A DNA stretch of 10,964 bases from Solirubrobacterales bacterium (GCA_026392325.1 JAPLCH010000215.1:7788-18751); one strand, 5' to 3'. Shown: positions 1 to 6,513, counted from the first letter of the stretch. The notes: generated from the sequence alone by a model not told the origin. Numbers and translations are program-made.

Positions 1-541
1 CTTCAATGGAGCTGACGAGTTCACTGAACAGTCTTGACCATGCGGATTTCCCGGTGACGTTCTTTTCAGCGAGGATCTTCTCCTCGGGTTCAGTGAGCAA
101 ATGTTCGCGCTGGTCACGGAGGACTTTGAGGTAGTGACGCATCCGGTCCAAGCCGTCAGCCGCTGACAGCTCCGCAGCCTTTTCATCAGACAGCGCAGTC
201 CACTCAAGCTCAAGGAAGATCAGCTTGCTGCCGATCGCGGTCGCCCGCTCCTGAGCGAGGGCCATAAGTGCCCCGCGCTCTGGGTCCGCCGTATTCGTGG
301 AGAACTGGAGCGCTGCATAGGCATGTCCCCTGTTGAGAAGCGCGCTGATCTGTTCGGAGATCAGCATGAACTGGACGAATTGGTCGGGAGTCGCTTCGGC
401 AAGGCTGCCGCGGGCCTGCTTGGCCAGTGAGTCCGCCAGAGCATCAGCCTGGACCAGCAGCTCTGTTACTCCTTGGGCGCCCTTCCCATCAACCAGCGGT
501 TCAAGGTCCCACGCGATGGCGTCGACGGCTTTGTCACTCAT
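1..541 (-). CDS. pepF: Oligoendopeptidase F (M3 family), N-terminal part, cut by the window edge
   Basis: This is the first 180 residues of a zinc metallopeptidase of the M3B (PepF) type, a cytoplasmic enzyme that degrades short peptides. The recognisable part is the N-terminal helical PepF domain: LLNRGHAYAALQFSTNTADP (about residues 67-86) followed by RMRHYLKVLRDQREHLLTEP and EKILAEKNVTGKSAW, a typical family signature. Family members are about 600 residues, so the HExxH zinc site lies outside the window to the left. The ATG at 541 is supported by an upstream AGAGGAG nine bases before it. The gene follows the MFS exporter by 71 bp in the same direction and may be its operon partner, although a hairpin lies in the gap. 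The family call is by recognition of the sequence; the peptidase site itself is not visible. Confidence 0.85.
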   Translation of the reverse strand, partial: MSDKAVDAIAWDLEPLVDGKGAQGVTELLVQADALADSLAKQARGSLAEATPDQFVQFMLISEQISALLNRGHAYAALQFSTNTADPERGALMALAQERATAIGSKLIFLELEWTALSDEKAAELSAADGLDRMRHYLKVLRDQREHLLTEPEEKILAEKNVTGKSAWSRLFSELVSSIE

Positions 542-563
542 GGCTGTTTGCTCCTCTGGTTGG

Positions 564-586
564 CATCGGCGTCAGGCTAGCCGATG
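564..586 (-). other. Hairpin between MFS gene and pepF
   Basis: A perfect 7-bp inverted repeat, CATCGGC and GCCGATG, encloses a 9-base loop in the 71-bp gap between the MFS stop and the pepF ribosome-binding site. No T-run follows in either direction, so a classical terminator is not supported. It could be an mRNA processing or attenuation element, or chance. Confidence 0.3.
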
Positions 587-612
587 GTGGCGCGAGGTCA
601 GCTCTTGTTTGC

Positions 613-2310
613 TCAGCCGCCGAGGAAGCCCTTGAGCAGGTTGGAGAGCCCACTCAGCCCACTCCGGGCAAGGAACGAGGTCAGGTCGCCAGGATCATGT
701 CCGAACTTGGCTCGGTAGTCATCTGCGGCGCTGCCCCCGCCAAGCGCAATCAGCAGCTCTTCTCTGGAGGAACCATTGGCGCAGGCGGTCTTGTCCAATG
801 ACTGAAGCAACTGGGTCTGAATGGCGCCGATGAATCCGCTCGACTCCGGGAGCTTTCTTGTCTGGCAAGGGTCGGCGAGCTTCACAGGCTTTGGCGCAAG
901 GGCCGCGTGGACGCCGAAGTACATGGCCAACACCACCAGGCCAGCGCCGAGCGCTGGAAGGCGAAAGCGGCTGAAGGCACCCAGATAAAGCGAGTCACTG
1001 ACGAGCAGCGCGGCAATCAGGGCCATCAATCCAGCGACGATGTACGCCCAACGGAATGCCTTGTTGACGGCCGCGACAAACGCGTCGTCAGCGCGCGACT
1101 GGAAGGCCGCGAATGCGACTCGATCCTTACCGCCAAGACCCTTTGCTTTGCTGTCAAGAGTCTCCTGCAGCTTTCCTCTGGGCGAGTCGGAATTGACAAC
1201 ATCTTTGAGCGAGGTCAAGAGGCTGATCTTTGTTCCCGGGGACACGTCGGAGTCAAGGAGCGCAGCAAGGACCTGCTGTTCGCCAGTCCGGCTTGACTCG
1301 TTCAGAGCTGGGCGCACGAGAGCTGCGATCACTACCAGTGCGAGGAAGATTCCAATGTGCCTCGCGGTGAGGAGGCGGGCTGCGTCGGCGGTTGTCTTTT
1401 CGGGGACAAGGCCGCCGTTGAGAGCGGGGAGAGCGAGCCCCATTCCGATTCCGGCGAGCGCCTGTGCGGGCACCGTCCAAAGAACCCCAGCTCCTGGGAC
1501 AAAGATTAGGCAGAGCGTGCCGAGCCCGACCATCAGGCAGCCCAGCGCCGCCCTTGGTCCTTCTGGGATCTTGTTGTTTCTGTAGGCGACAATTGCCGTT
1601 ACTGGAAGGACTGAAACGGTCAGCGCTCCAACAATTGGTTCGACGTGCCAGCCAGCTACGAGCTGGAGCACAAGCGTGAAGAGGACCGCTGCCAGGCCGC
1701 CGGCCAGAAGTCCAAGGCTCACAAGCGGTCGCCACTTGAAGGGGCTCGCATGATGCGTGGGCTGCGGGATGCTGATCTGCATGCAGGCAATTGCGCCAAT
1801 GACTCCGATTGGCACCTGTATCCAAAAGATTGATCGCCAGTCGAATGCCTGCGTCAGGAGGCCACCGACCGCCGGGCCAGCGGCCGTGCCAAAGACGGCG
1901 GCTGCTATCCAGAGGTGACGTTCCTCGTTACCTTCTTTGTCGCCCGGGTCAAGCAGGTCAAATGCTGCGAGCACTCCGGCTGCGCCGCCAAGTGCCTGAA
2001 GTCCACGGAAAAGAAGCAGGACGTGGAGACTGTCGGCCAAGGCGCAGCCAATTGATGCGATTCCCAGAACGGCGAAGCCGACCATGCCCGTTCGGGCAGC
2101 ACCGAAATGTCTCGATACGACGGCAGCCGGGTAGAGAGCGAGCCCAAGGACGATCACATATGCACCGATCACGCCGGCAAGGCCGTAGATGCTTGCGTTC
2201 AAGTCCACCCTGATTGGTGGGAGTGCGAGCGCGACCACTGAAGAGTCGGCGAGCGCCAAGCCCGCGACGATTGCGACGAGAATGGCTGATGTGGAGATGC
2301 GAGTCTTCAA
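613..2310 (-). CDS. MFS drug-exporter-like transporter (DHA2, 14-TM type) with an extra C-terminal TM and small Cys domain
   Basis: This 565-residue membrane protein resembles proton-driven multidrug exporters of the EmrB/QacA (DHA2) group. The N-terminus reads LADSSVVALALPPIRVDL, the usual TM1 with an acidic residue. Motif-C-like FGTAAGPAVGGLLTQAFDWR (about residues 139-158) marks TM5. A hydrophilic loop of roughly 80 residues precedes FRWAYIVAGLMALIAALLV, as in the long loop before the last helix of this group. After that comes an additional hydrophobic segment (about 451-472) and a tail of about 90 residues with two cysteines (482 and 510) and LDKTACANGSSREELLIAL. The extra helix would put this tail outside the cytoplasm. 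The start is TTG at 2310 with no Shine-Dalgarno sequence; a weak CAGACT lies nine bases upstream. Substrate cannot be told from sequence. It lies between msrB and pepF on the same strand. Confidence 0.85.
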   Translation of the reverse strand: MKTRISTSAILVAIVAGLALADSSVVALALPPIRVDLNASIYGLAGVIGAYVIVLGLALYPAAVVSRHFGAARTGMVGFAVLGIASIGCALADSLHVLLLFRGLQALGGAAGVLAAFDLLDPGDKEGNEERHLWIAAAVFGTAAGPAVGGLLTQAFDWRSIFWIQVPIGVIGAIACMQISIPQPTHHASPFKWRPLVSLGLLAGGLAAVLFTLVLQLVAGWHVEPIVGALTVSVLPVTAIVAYRNNKIPEGPRAALGCLMVGLGTLCLIFVPGAGVLWTVPAQALAGIGMGLALPALNGGLVPEKTTADAARLLTARHIGIFLALVVIAALVRPALNESSRTGEQQVLAALLDSDVSPGTKISLLTSLKDVVNSDSPRGKLQETLDSKAKGLGGKDRVAFAAFQSRADDAFVAAVNKAFRWAYIVAGLMALIAALLVSDSLYLGAFSRFRLPALGAGLVVLAMYFGVHAALAPKPVKLADPCQTRKLPESSGFIGAIQTQLLQSLDKTACANGSSREELLIALGGGSAADDYRAKFGHDPGDLTSFLARSGLSGLSNLLKGFLGG

Positions 2311-2361
2311 GGTGCGGGGAGTCTGACGGATGCGCGGGCGGGCTTGTGCCGACCGATAATT

Positions 2362-2790
2362 TCAGTCCGGGTTGGGCGGTTCTTGCTCAGCCGTATTGGG
2401 CTTGAAGTCAAGGGCAGCAGAGTTGATGCAGAAGCGGGCGCCAGTGGTTTCCCTGGGTCCGTCGGGGAAGACATGGCCGAGGTGCCCTTCGCACTTCGCA
2501 CAGCGGACTTCCGTTCGGACCATGCCATGGCTCACATCTGACTCGGTCTTGACAGCCTGCTCTGCGGATGGGCGATCGAACGATGGCCAGCCTGAGCCCG
2601 AGTCGTACTTGTCTCCTGAGTCAAACAACGGTTCTCCACACCCGGCGCATGTGAATGTCCCACTGTCTTTGGTGTTGTTGTGTTCACCGCTGAACGCCGG
2701 CTCAGTCCCGGCCTGTCGCAGGATCGCGTACTGCTCTGGAGTCAGGCGCTGGCGCCATTCCTCGTCTGTGGTCGGCATCTCTTCGCTCAT
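2362..2790 (-). CDS. msrB: Peptide-methionine (R)-S-oxide reductase
   Basis: MsrB reduces the R epimer of methionine sulfoxide in oxidised proteins. The protein is 142 residues from the ATG at 2790 and is complete. It shows both zinc pairs (CAGC at 48-51 and CAKC at 97-100), the GWPSF substrate motif (67-71), GHLGHVFPDGP, and the catalytic cysteine in RFCINSAAL (Cys121). Where many family members have SGCGWPSF with a resolving cysteine, this one has SGSGWPSF, and no other cysteine remains, so recycling should not use that intramolecular disulfide. A TTG two codons upstream (2796) could also start the frame; the ATG is preferred. There is no Shine-Dalgarno sequence, but TACTCT lies seven bases upstream as a possible -10 box of a leaderless message. 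The MFS gene follows 51 bp downstream. Confidence 0.95.
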   Translation of the reverse strand: MSEEMPTTDEEWRQRLTPEQYAILRQAGTEPAFSGEHNNTKDSGTFTCAGCGEPLFDSGDKYDSGSGWPSFDRPSAEQAVKTESDVSHGMVRTEVRCAKCEGHLGHVFPDGPRETTGARFCINSAALDFKPNTAEQEPPNPD

Positions 2791-2797
2791 GACCAAA

Positions 2798-2827
2798 AGA
2801 GTAGCGGCGCCCTTTCGGACGCCGCTA
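2798..2827 (-). terminator. Hairpin terminator after the NlpC/P60 gene, abutting the msrB start
   Basis: Read on the minus strand, an 8-bp perfect stem (TAGCGGCG and CGCCGCTA, plus coordinates 2802-2809 and 2820-2827) with a 10-base loop is followed by CTCTTTTGG. This GC-rich hairpin with a short T-rich tail lies 41 bp past the stop of the upstream hydrolase gene and looks like its rho-independent terminator. It ends only about eight bases before the msrB ATG, so msrB probably needs its own start site, and the candidate -10 (TACTCT, 2798-2803) overlaps the edge of the stem. Confidence 0.55.
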
Positions 2828-2876
2828 GTGAATCTTCTTGACTGCCTGTTTGAAGGCAGGTGTCTGCTCCCGCGGG

Positions 2877-3824
2877 TTAAAGCCCCCGTGGGTGACGAAC
2901 TACGTAACCCGAGCCTGAACGTGGGGAGTTAGACCAGCGACTGCCGCCTTGGCTGGCACCTGACGTGTCGAACCTGCGCCCATTGATGGTCATGAATACA
3001 TGTCCACCATTTGCGTAGATCGTCACGTGGCGACCTGGGCCCGCCGCGCCGTAGCTCTCGAAACCAGTGGAGTCGAGGGGCGTCTTCAGGAGGCCTGCGC
3101 CGTGGAGAACGTACGAGACCGAACCGGAGCAGTCATAACCCGCGGCCCGGAATGAGCCGTGGCCGCCTCCCCAGACATACGGCGTGGTTGCGATGCGGTT
3201 GCCAGCGGCGATCATGCGTGCGATCTTGCCGGAGGCTCCGCCAGAGCTTGGGACAAGAACAGCTGGCTTGGGCTTGCGACGCAGGGCTGGCTTGGCGAAG
3301 CTGTGGAGTCCGAGTGCGGCCCATGTGGCTTGCCCAACAACGCCGTCAGCCGTAAGGCCATGCTTGCGTTGGAACGCCTTGACAGCCTTCTGCGTTCCGG
3401 GGCCGAACTTGCCGTCGGCTCCGATTCCCAATGCGCGCTGCATCTGTGCAACACGGGGTCCCGACCAAGTGGATCCGGCACGTGGGTGGGCCTTGCGGTT
3501 CGCACGGCGGAGAGCTGCGACCGTTTGCGTGCCGGCGAGCCCATCGGCTGTCAGGTGATGTGAGCGCTGGAACTTCTTCAGTGCGCGGACAGTTCCGTCG
3601 CCAAAGGTTCCATCAGCGGTGATGTGGAGCAACTGCTGGAGGGTCACGACATTCCGGTTGTGATCACCCTTGCGCAGCGCTTTCGCGGATGCGTCGGCGG
3701 TGATGCCCAGGCTGATTGATAGGACGAGCACTAGAGCGGCCAGCGATTGAGGCCAGCGTCGGGTCGTGCCTGCTTGGTACGCAGGGGTTTGAATGCCTGC
3801 AGGGGCGTGCGAATACATGTTCAT
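2877..3824 (-). CDS. Secreted cell-wall hydrolase: two peptidoglycan-binding repeats plus NlpC/P60-like domain
   Basis: From the ATG at 3824 this is 315 residues. A signal peptide is visible (RR at 22-23, hydrophobic core about 28-43, cleavage probably after ASA at 45-47). Two PG_binding_1 repeats follow (about 50-107 and 120-173), each with an ADG-FG-GT-A-FQ pattern. After a basic, Pro-rich linker comes an NlpC/P60-like domain with PYVWGGGHGSF (215-225), catalytic Cys232 in YDCSGSVSY, and probable His275 in GGHVFMTI. Such proteins cut peptide cross-links of peptidoglycan outside the cell. The start is chosen by a strong GGAGG five bases upstream; a second ATG lies at 3818. The frame stays open upstream to 4073, but that part is the riboswitch, not coding sequence. 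Substrate bond specificity is not known. Confidence 0.9.
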   Translation of the reverse strand: MNMYSHAPAGIQTPAYQAGTTRRWPQSLAALVLVLSISLGITADASAKALRKGDHNRNVVTLQQLLHITADGTFGDGTVRALKKFQRSHHLTADGLAGTQTVAALRRANRKAHPRAGSTWSGPRVAQMQRALGIGADGKFGPGTQKAVKAFQRKHGLTADGVVGQATWAALGLHSFAKPALRRKPKPAVLVPSSGGASGKIARMIAAGNRIATTPYVWGGGHGSFRAAGYDCSGSVSYVLHGAGLLKTPLDSTGFESYGAAGPGRHVTIYANGGHVFMTINGRRFDTSGASQGGSRWSNSPRSGSGYVVRHPRGL

Positions 3825-3829
3825 TTGAA

Positions 3830-3834
3830 CCTCC
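3830..3834 (-). promoter_or_regulatory. Shine-Dalgarno site fixing the hydrolase start
   Basis: GGAGG on the minus strand lies five bases before the ATG at 3824. This places the true start downstream of the riboswitch and argues against the longer open frame that extends to 4073. Confidence 0.8.
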
Positions 3835-3851
3835 ATTTGCTGCTTGTTTGG

Positions 3852-3997
3852 CTGCCTACGAGGTGAGCTGACGGGCTCGCGCTCTTGTCTGAGCGCTACT
3901 CCCGGAAAACCGGGTGATTCGCCCCAACGCCGTTGACTGCTCCGGCGCAATTGGGTCCCCCGTTTGCTCCATCCAGAAACGGAGCAATTCGGCGTAC
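3852..3997 (-). ncRNA. c-di-AMP riboswitch (ydaO-yuaA class) in the hydrolase leader
   Basis: On the minus strand the leader carries the conserved blocks of the ydaO-yuaA aptamer: GGGGCGAATC (plus 3916-3925) and CCCGTCAGCTCACCTCGTAG near the 3' end (plus 3856-3875). Supporting stems are perfect: TTGCTCC with GGAGCAA (3981-3987 and 3964-3970), CCCGG with CCGGG (3910-3914 and 3901-3905), and GCGCTC with GAGCGC (3891-3896 and 3879-3884). This class binds cyclic di-AMP and in actinobacteria often precedes genes for cell-wall hydrolases, which fits the gene that follows. Only about 17 bases separate the aptamer end from the Shine-Dalgarno site, and no separate terminator hairpin is visible there, so the mechanism of control is unclear. 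Exact ends are approximate. Confidence 0.9.
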
Positions 3998-4008
3998 TGC
4001 GAAATACA

Positions 4009-4031
4009 AGGCTAGCGAATCTGCCTAAACT
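4009..4031. promoter_or_regulatory. Candidate divergent promoters, hydrolase riboswitch and lipoprotein
   Basis: Only about 45 bp lie between the riboswitch 5' boundary and the lipoprotein GTG, so both promoters must lie here or reach into the lipoprotein coding region. TAGCCT on the minus strand (4009-4014) is placed to start a transcript just before the aptamer. TAAACT on the plus strand (4026-4031) lies 11 bases before the lipoprotein start. No convincing -35 boxes are visible, so these are weak calls. Confidence 0.3.
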
Positions 4032-4042
4032 GTTCTCCAGTT

Positions 4043-4645
4043 GTGCAAGAACCTGCCCGTCAACCGACACCAACGCCAGTACGCACGGGGATCACAGCGT
4101 TCGCGGTTTCTGCCAGCCTGACCGCGGTTTTCTTGCTCGCAGGCTGTGGCAGCGACAGCTCATCGAAGTCCACTGCAGCGGGGTCGGCAGCGACCTCAAC
4201 CTCCACAGCCGCCACTGATGGGCAGTCGACGGCAACCTCAAGTTCCACGGTTTCGACAACACATTCCGATCCGCTCGTGTGGGCGCAGTCCGTGCTGCAC
4301 TCACAGCACTACGACGCAGTCAACCCTGACCAGTACTCCACGAGTCGCGACTTGCGGATTCTCGTCGGGGTACAGCGCGACACCCACAGGATGAAAGTCT
4401 TCTTCTTTCTGGGCGACTCCCGCTGGCTTGGAACCGACACGACGGCCCCGTCAGGTCAGGTTGCAGTGGCTCATCAGGGAGACAACACTGTTCAAGTGAC
4501 CTACTCGCTCTACATCCCGAGTGATTCAGATGCCAACCCGACCGCAGGCACCAAGACCGTGACGTTTCGTTGGGATGGCAAGAATCTGAAGCCGCTTGAC
4601 TCAATTCCCGCGGCTGGCATGCGGGCGTTGCTCTCGCGACGCTGA
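4043..4645 (+). CDS. LppP/LprE-like lipoprotein
   Basis: The 200-residue product has an N-terminal hydrophobic segment (about 16-34) ending in the lipobox LLAGC, with Cys35 as the lipidation site, so it should be anchored on the outer face of the membrane. A Ser/Thr-rich low-complexity linker (about 37-75) leads to a globular domain with LVGVQRDTHRMKVFFFLGD, WLGTDT, and FRWDGKNLKPLDSIP near the end. This pattern matches the LppP/LprE family known from mycobacteria; its biochemical role is not established. The start is GTG; no Shine-Dalgarno sequence is present and no other start codon lies before the signal segment. It is divergent from the riboswitch-controlled hydrolase, so a cell-envelope role fits the context. 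The stop codon lies in a hairpin shared with the RNase D gene. Confidence 0.8.
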   Translation: MQEPARQPTPTPVRTGITAFAVSASLTAVFLLAGCGSDSSSKSTAAGSAATSTSTAATDGQSTATSSSTVSTTHSDPLVWAQSVLHSQHYDAVNPDQYSTSRDLRILVGVQRDTHRMKVFFFLGDSRWLGTDTTAPSGQVAVAHQGDNTVQVTYSLYIPSDSDANPTAGTKTVTFRWDGKNLKPLDSIPAAGMRALLSRR

Positions 4646-4660
4646 GCTGACCGGCTCAGC
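4641..4660. terminator. Hairpin spanning both stop codons of convergent genes
   Basis: A perfect 7-bp inverted repeat (GCTGAGC and GCTCAGC, 6-base loop) contains the stop codon of the lipoprotein (4643-4645) and that of RNase D (complement of 4656-4658). It could act as a bidirectional terminator or as a 3'-end stabiliser for both messages. There is no T-run on either side, so termination is an inference from position. Confidence 0.45.
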
Positions 4661-5951
4661 TGTGGCGGGGGAGGGCTTCGATCGTCAGATCGTCGCCGAC
4701 TCCAAGTGTGGTGCGACCGTGTAGGAGGTCCAGCAGTTCGGCTCCCACGACTTCCCTGCGCCAACCTTGAAGGGTGCGAACATCAGGCTCGTCCTCTTTG
4801 CGCCTCACAGAGCTGACAACGCGCTGCAGGTCTGAGCGCGTCGCAACAAGTTCGGGGGCAAGGCCGGCTGCCCTGGTGCGGGTTCTGACCAGCGCGTCAG
4901 CAAGTGAGCAGAGTGCAGTCTCACGTGCGTCTCCGCCATCTCCACGGCTTTCTGAAGGGATGGGCTCCGCTTCAAGTCCGCGTTGTACTGCAGCGATGAT
5001 CTCATCTCCACGGCGCTTGACGATCCCTTCGTGCAGGCCTCGAATGTCTCTCATTGCATTGGCCGTCTGCGGTTGACGGCGTGCGAGTTCAACGAGCGGC
5101 GGGTCCTGAATGACTGACCCAACAGGCTTGTCCTCCTCAAGGGCAGTCTCTTCTCGCCAGGCTGCCAATTCCCGCGCAACCGCTCGCTGCTTGGAGTTGA
5201 GGCCGCTGACCTTGCCGACGCGTCGCCAGACTTCGAAAGGGTCACGCTGGTCTGTGGCCGCTGCAATCGGGAGACATTCCTCACGGGCCCACTCAAGTCG
5301 GCCGCTTTCGGTCAGCCGGTTGACAAGTTCATCACGCAGGTCAAGAAGGTGGTCAACGTCGCCGCGGGCGTAAGCGAGCTGCTCATCAGAAAGCGGGCGC
5401 TTGTCCCAACGCGTGTAGCTCGCACCCTTTTCGACCTTGATGCTCAGTGCAGCTGAAAGGAGGTTGCCGTAGCCAGCCTGTGCCCCGAATCCCGCGAAGC
5501 CGGCGGCGATCTGGGTGTCAAAGAGGTTCGTGATTTCCACGCCCCACTGGCGACGAAGGAGAGCCGTGTCTTGGCGTCCAGCGTGGAGGATGATCTCGAC
5601 TTCAGGGTCGGCCAGAAGCTCGGCCAATGGAGAGCAGTCGGGTGCGGGGTCGGTGAGCGGATCGGCGAGCGCGATCAGCGGACCTTCTCCTTCGGCCTCG
5701 GAGTCAGTTGCAACCTGAACGAGGCAGAGGAGGGAGCGGTAGCGACCTTCTCCCATGAACTCGGTGTCGATGGCCAGGCGACCTGTCTGTTTCGCGCGTT
5801 CGGCAAGCAGAGCGATGTCTGCGCTGTTGGCAGTAGCTGCAGCATGGTTGGCTGCGCTTCTTACCGTTGCGGGGTTGTCTCCTGGTCTGGCCACGGGCGG
5901 ATGGTATTCCGCTGCCGCAAGCCCCGCGCTGACCGGGCGCGGCCGCTCCAT
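4656..5951 (-). CDS. rnd: Ribonuclease D (DEDDy 3'-5' exonuclease with HRDC domain)
   Basis: RNase D trims 3' ends of structured RNAs such as tRNA precursors in the cytoplasm. Numbering from the ATG at 5951 (431 residues), the DEDDy residues are Asp62 and Glu64 (AIDTEF), Asp128 (ILHAGRQD), and Tyr194 with Asp198 (AYARGDVDHLL). An HRDC domain follows (about 205-310, LNSKQRAVARELAAWREE). A second C-terminal helical region (ELVATRSDLQRVV, then GWRREVVGAELLDLLHG) is also present. The N-terminus has about 40 Ala/Pro-rich residues before the exonuclease domain, more than in typical family members, but no better start lies downstream. A GTG one codon upstream (5954) is an alternative start. There is no Shine-Dalgarno sequence; TACCAT (plus 5963-5968) is a candidate -10. 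It is divergent from the Rrf2 gene across a very short gap. Confidence 0.92.
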   Translation of the reverse strand: MERPRPVSAGLAAAEYHPPVARPGDNPATVRSAANHAAATANSADIALLAERAKQTGRLAIDTEFMGEGRYRSLLCLVQVATDSEAEGEGPLIALADPLTDPAPDCSPLAELLADPEVEIILHAGRQDTALLRRQWGVEITNLFDTQIAAGFAGFGAQAGYGNLLSAALSIKVEKGASYTRWDKRPLSDEQLAYARGDVDHLLDLRDELVNRLTESGRLEWAREECLPIAAATDQRDPFEVWRRVGKVSGLNSKQRAVARELAAWREETALEEDKPVGSVIQDPPLVELARRQPQTANAMRDIRGLHEGIVKRRGDEIIAAVQRGLEAEPIPSESRGDGGDARETALCSLADALVRTRTRAAGLAPELVATRSDLQRVVSSVRRKEDEPDVRTLQGWRREVVGAELLDLLHGRTTLGVGDDLTIEALPRHS

Positions 5952-5953
5952 CA

Positions 5954-5970
5954 CCTAGCGGGATGGTAGG
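5954..5970. promoter_or_regulatory. Candidate operator, imperfect copy, in the Rrf2/RNase D promoter
   Basis: CCTAGC-GGGAT-GGTAGG is an inverted repeat with one mismatch in six base pairs. It has the same 6-5-6 layout and nearly the same arms as the perfect palindrome at 10070-10086 before the Rieske-sufB unit. Over the 19-base comparison 13 positions are identical, including the seven-base right arm GGTAGGA. It overlaps the candidate -10 boxes of both divergent genes. Binding by the Rrf2 protein is an inference. Confidence 0.5.
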
Positions 5971-5972
5971 AT
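5963..5972. promoter_or_regulatory. Overlapping divergent -10 boxes for RNase D and Rrf2 genes
   Basis: TAGGAT on the plus strand (5967-5972) lies 10 bases before the Rrf2 ATG. TACCAT on the minus strand (5963-5968) lies 8 or 11 bases before the two possible RNase D starts. Both have the TA-N3-T form, share two base pairs, and sit at distances that fit leaderless or nearly leaderless messages. No clear -35 box is visible. Confidence 0.4.
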
Positions 5973-5982
5973 TTAGAAACCG

Positions 5983-6462
5983 ATGGCAATATTTTCATCC
6001 AGAGCTGAATATGGCGTGCGTCTGATGGTCGAACTGGGCCGTCAAGCAGACAGCAAGCCACTCTCCCTCAAGGCAATTGCCGAAGCGGAGAACCTTCCCC
6101 TCGCTTACCTCGAGCAGGTTGTTGCCCTTCTGCGCAAGGCCGAACTTGTAAACAGCGCGCGTGGAGCACACGGTGGCTATTGGCTGGCTCGCCCGGCTGA
6201 GGACATCACCATGGACGAGGTTGTCCAGGCGCTTGATGGAGCTGTTGCCCCGATGGAATGCTTTGCTCCAACCGGCCGTGACGATCGAATTCTCTGCTCG
6301 CACATTGATGACGCTGGCCGAGGATGCGCAACAAAACTTTTGTGGACACGAGTGCAGGGCGGCGTAATCCACTCACTGAAGGGCACCACTCTTTCTGAAC
6401 TGGTGGCCTTTACCCGTCGTAATACCAAGGCAGACCGTGCCGGCCAGACGCTCACCGTCTGA
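5983..6462 (+). CDS. Rrf2-family transcriptional regulator, probable Fe-S sensor of the SUF locus
   Basis: This 159-residue protein has the Rrf2/IscR winged-helix fold: SSRAEYGVRLMVELG (5-19), LSLKAIAEAENLPLAYLEQV (27-46), LLRKAELVNSARGAHGGYWL (49-68, recognition helix and wing), ITMDEVVQALDG. Three cysteines, Cys93, Cys105 and Cys115, lie in the region where IscR-type members bind a [2Fe-2S] cluster. Their spacing (C-X11-C-X9-C) is wider than the C-X5-C-X5-C of E. coli IscR, and the position matching its ligand His107 is Lys118 here. Directly upstream of sufC, it is most likely the repressor or sensor that adjusts cluster synthesis to demand. A probable operator overlaps its own promoter, which suggests autoregulation. 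No Shine-Dalgarno sequence precedes the ATG. Confidence 0.9.
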   Translation: MAIFSSRAEYGVRLMVELGRQADSKPLSLKAIAEAENLPLAYLEQVVALLRKAELVNSARGAHGGYWLARPAEDITMDEVVQALDGAVAPMECFAPTGRDDRILCSHIDDAGRGCATKLLWTRVQGGVIHSLKGTTLSELVAFTRRNTKADRAGQTLTV

Positions 6463-6513
6463 TCCGCCGTCCGCCGCCATTAGAACAACCCACGAGCAGG
6501 AAGAGACATACCC

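Noticed and set aside
1040..1825. Long open frames on both strands inside the MFS gene
   Set aside because: They are Arg/Ser/Pro-rich shadows of the MFS coding frame with no domain or start signal.
3825..4073. N-terminal extension of the hydrolase reading frame up to 4073
   Set aside because: It covers the c-di-AMP riboswitch, lacks a ribosome-binding site and would place the signal peptide over 100 residues inside the protein. The ATG at 3824 has GGAGG five bases upstream.
5995..6372. Minus-strand open frame antisense to the Rrf2 gene
   Set aside because: No recognisable domain; the plus-strand frame is a clear Rrf2 protein.
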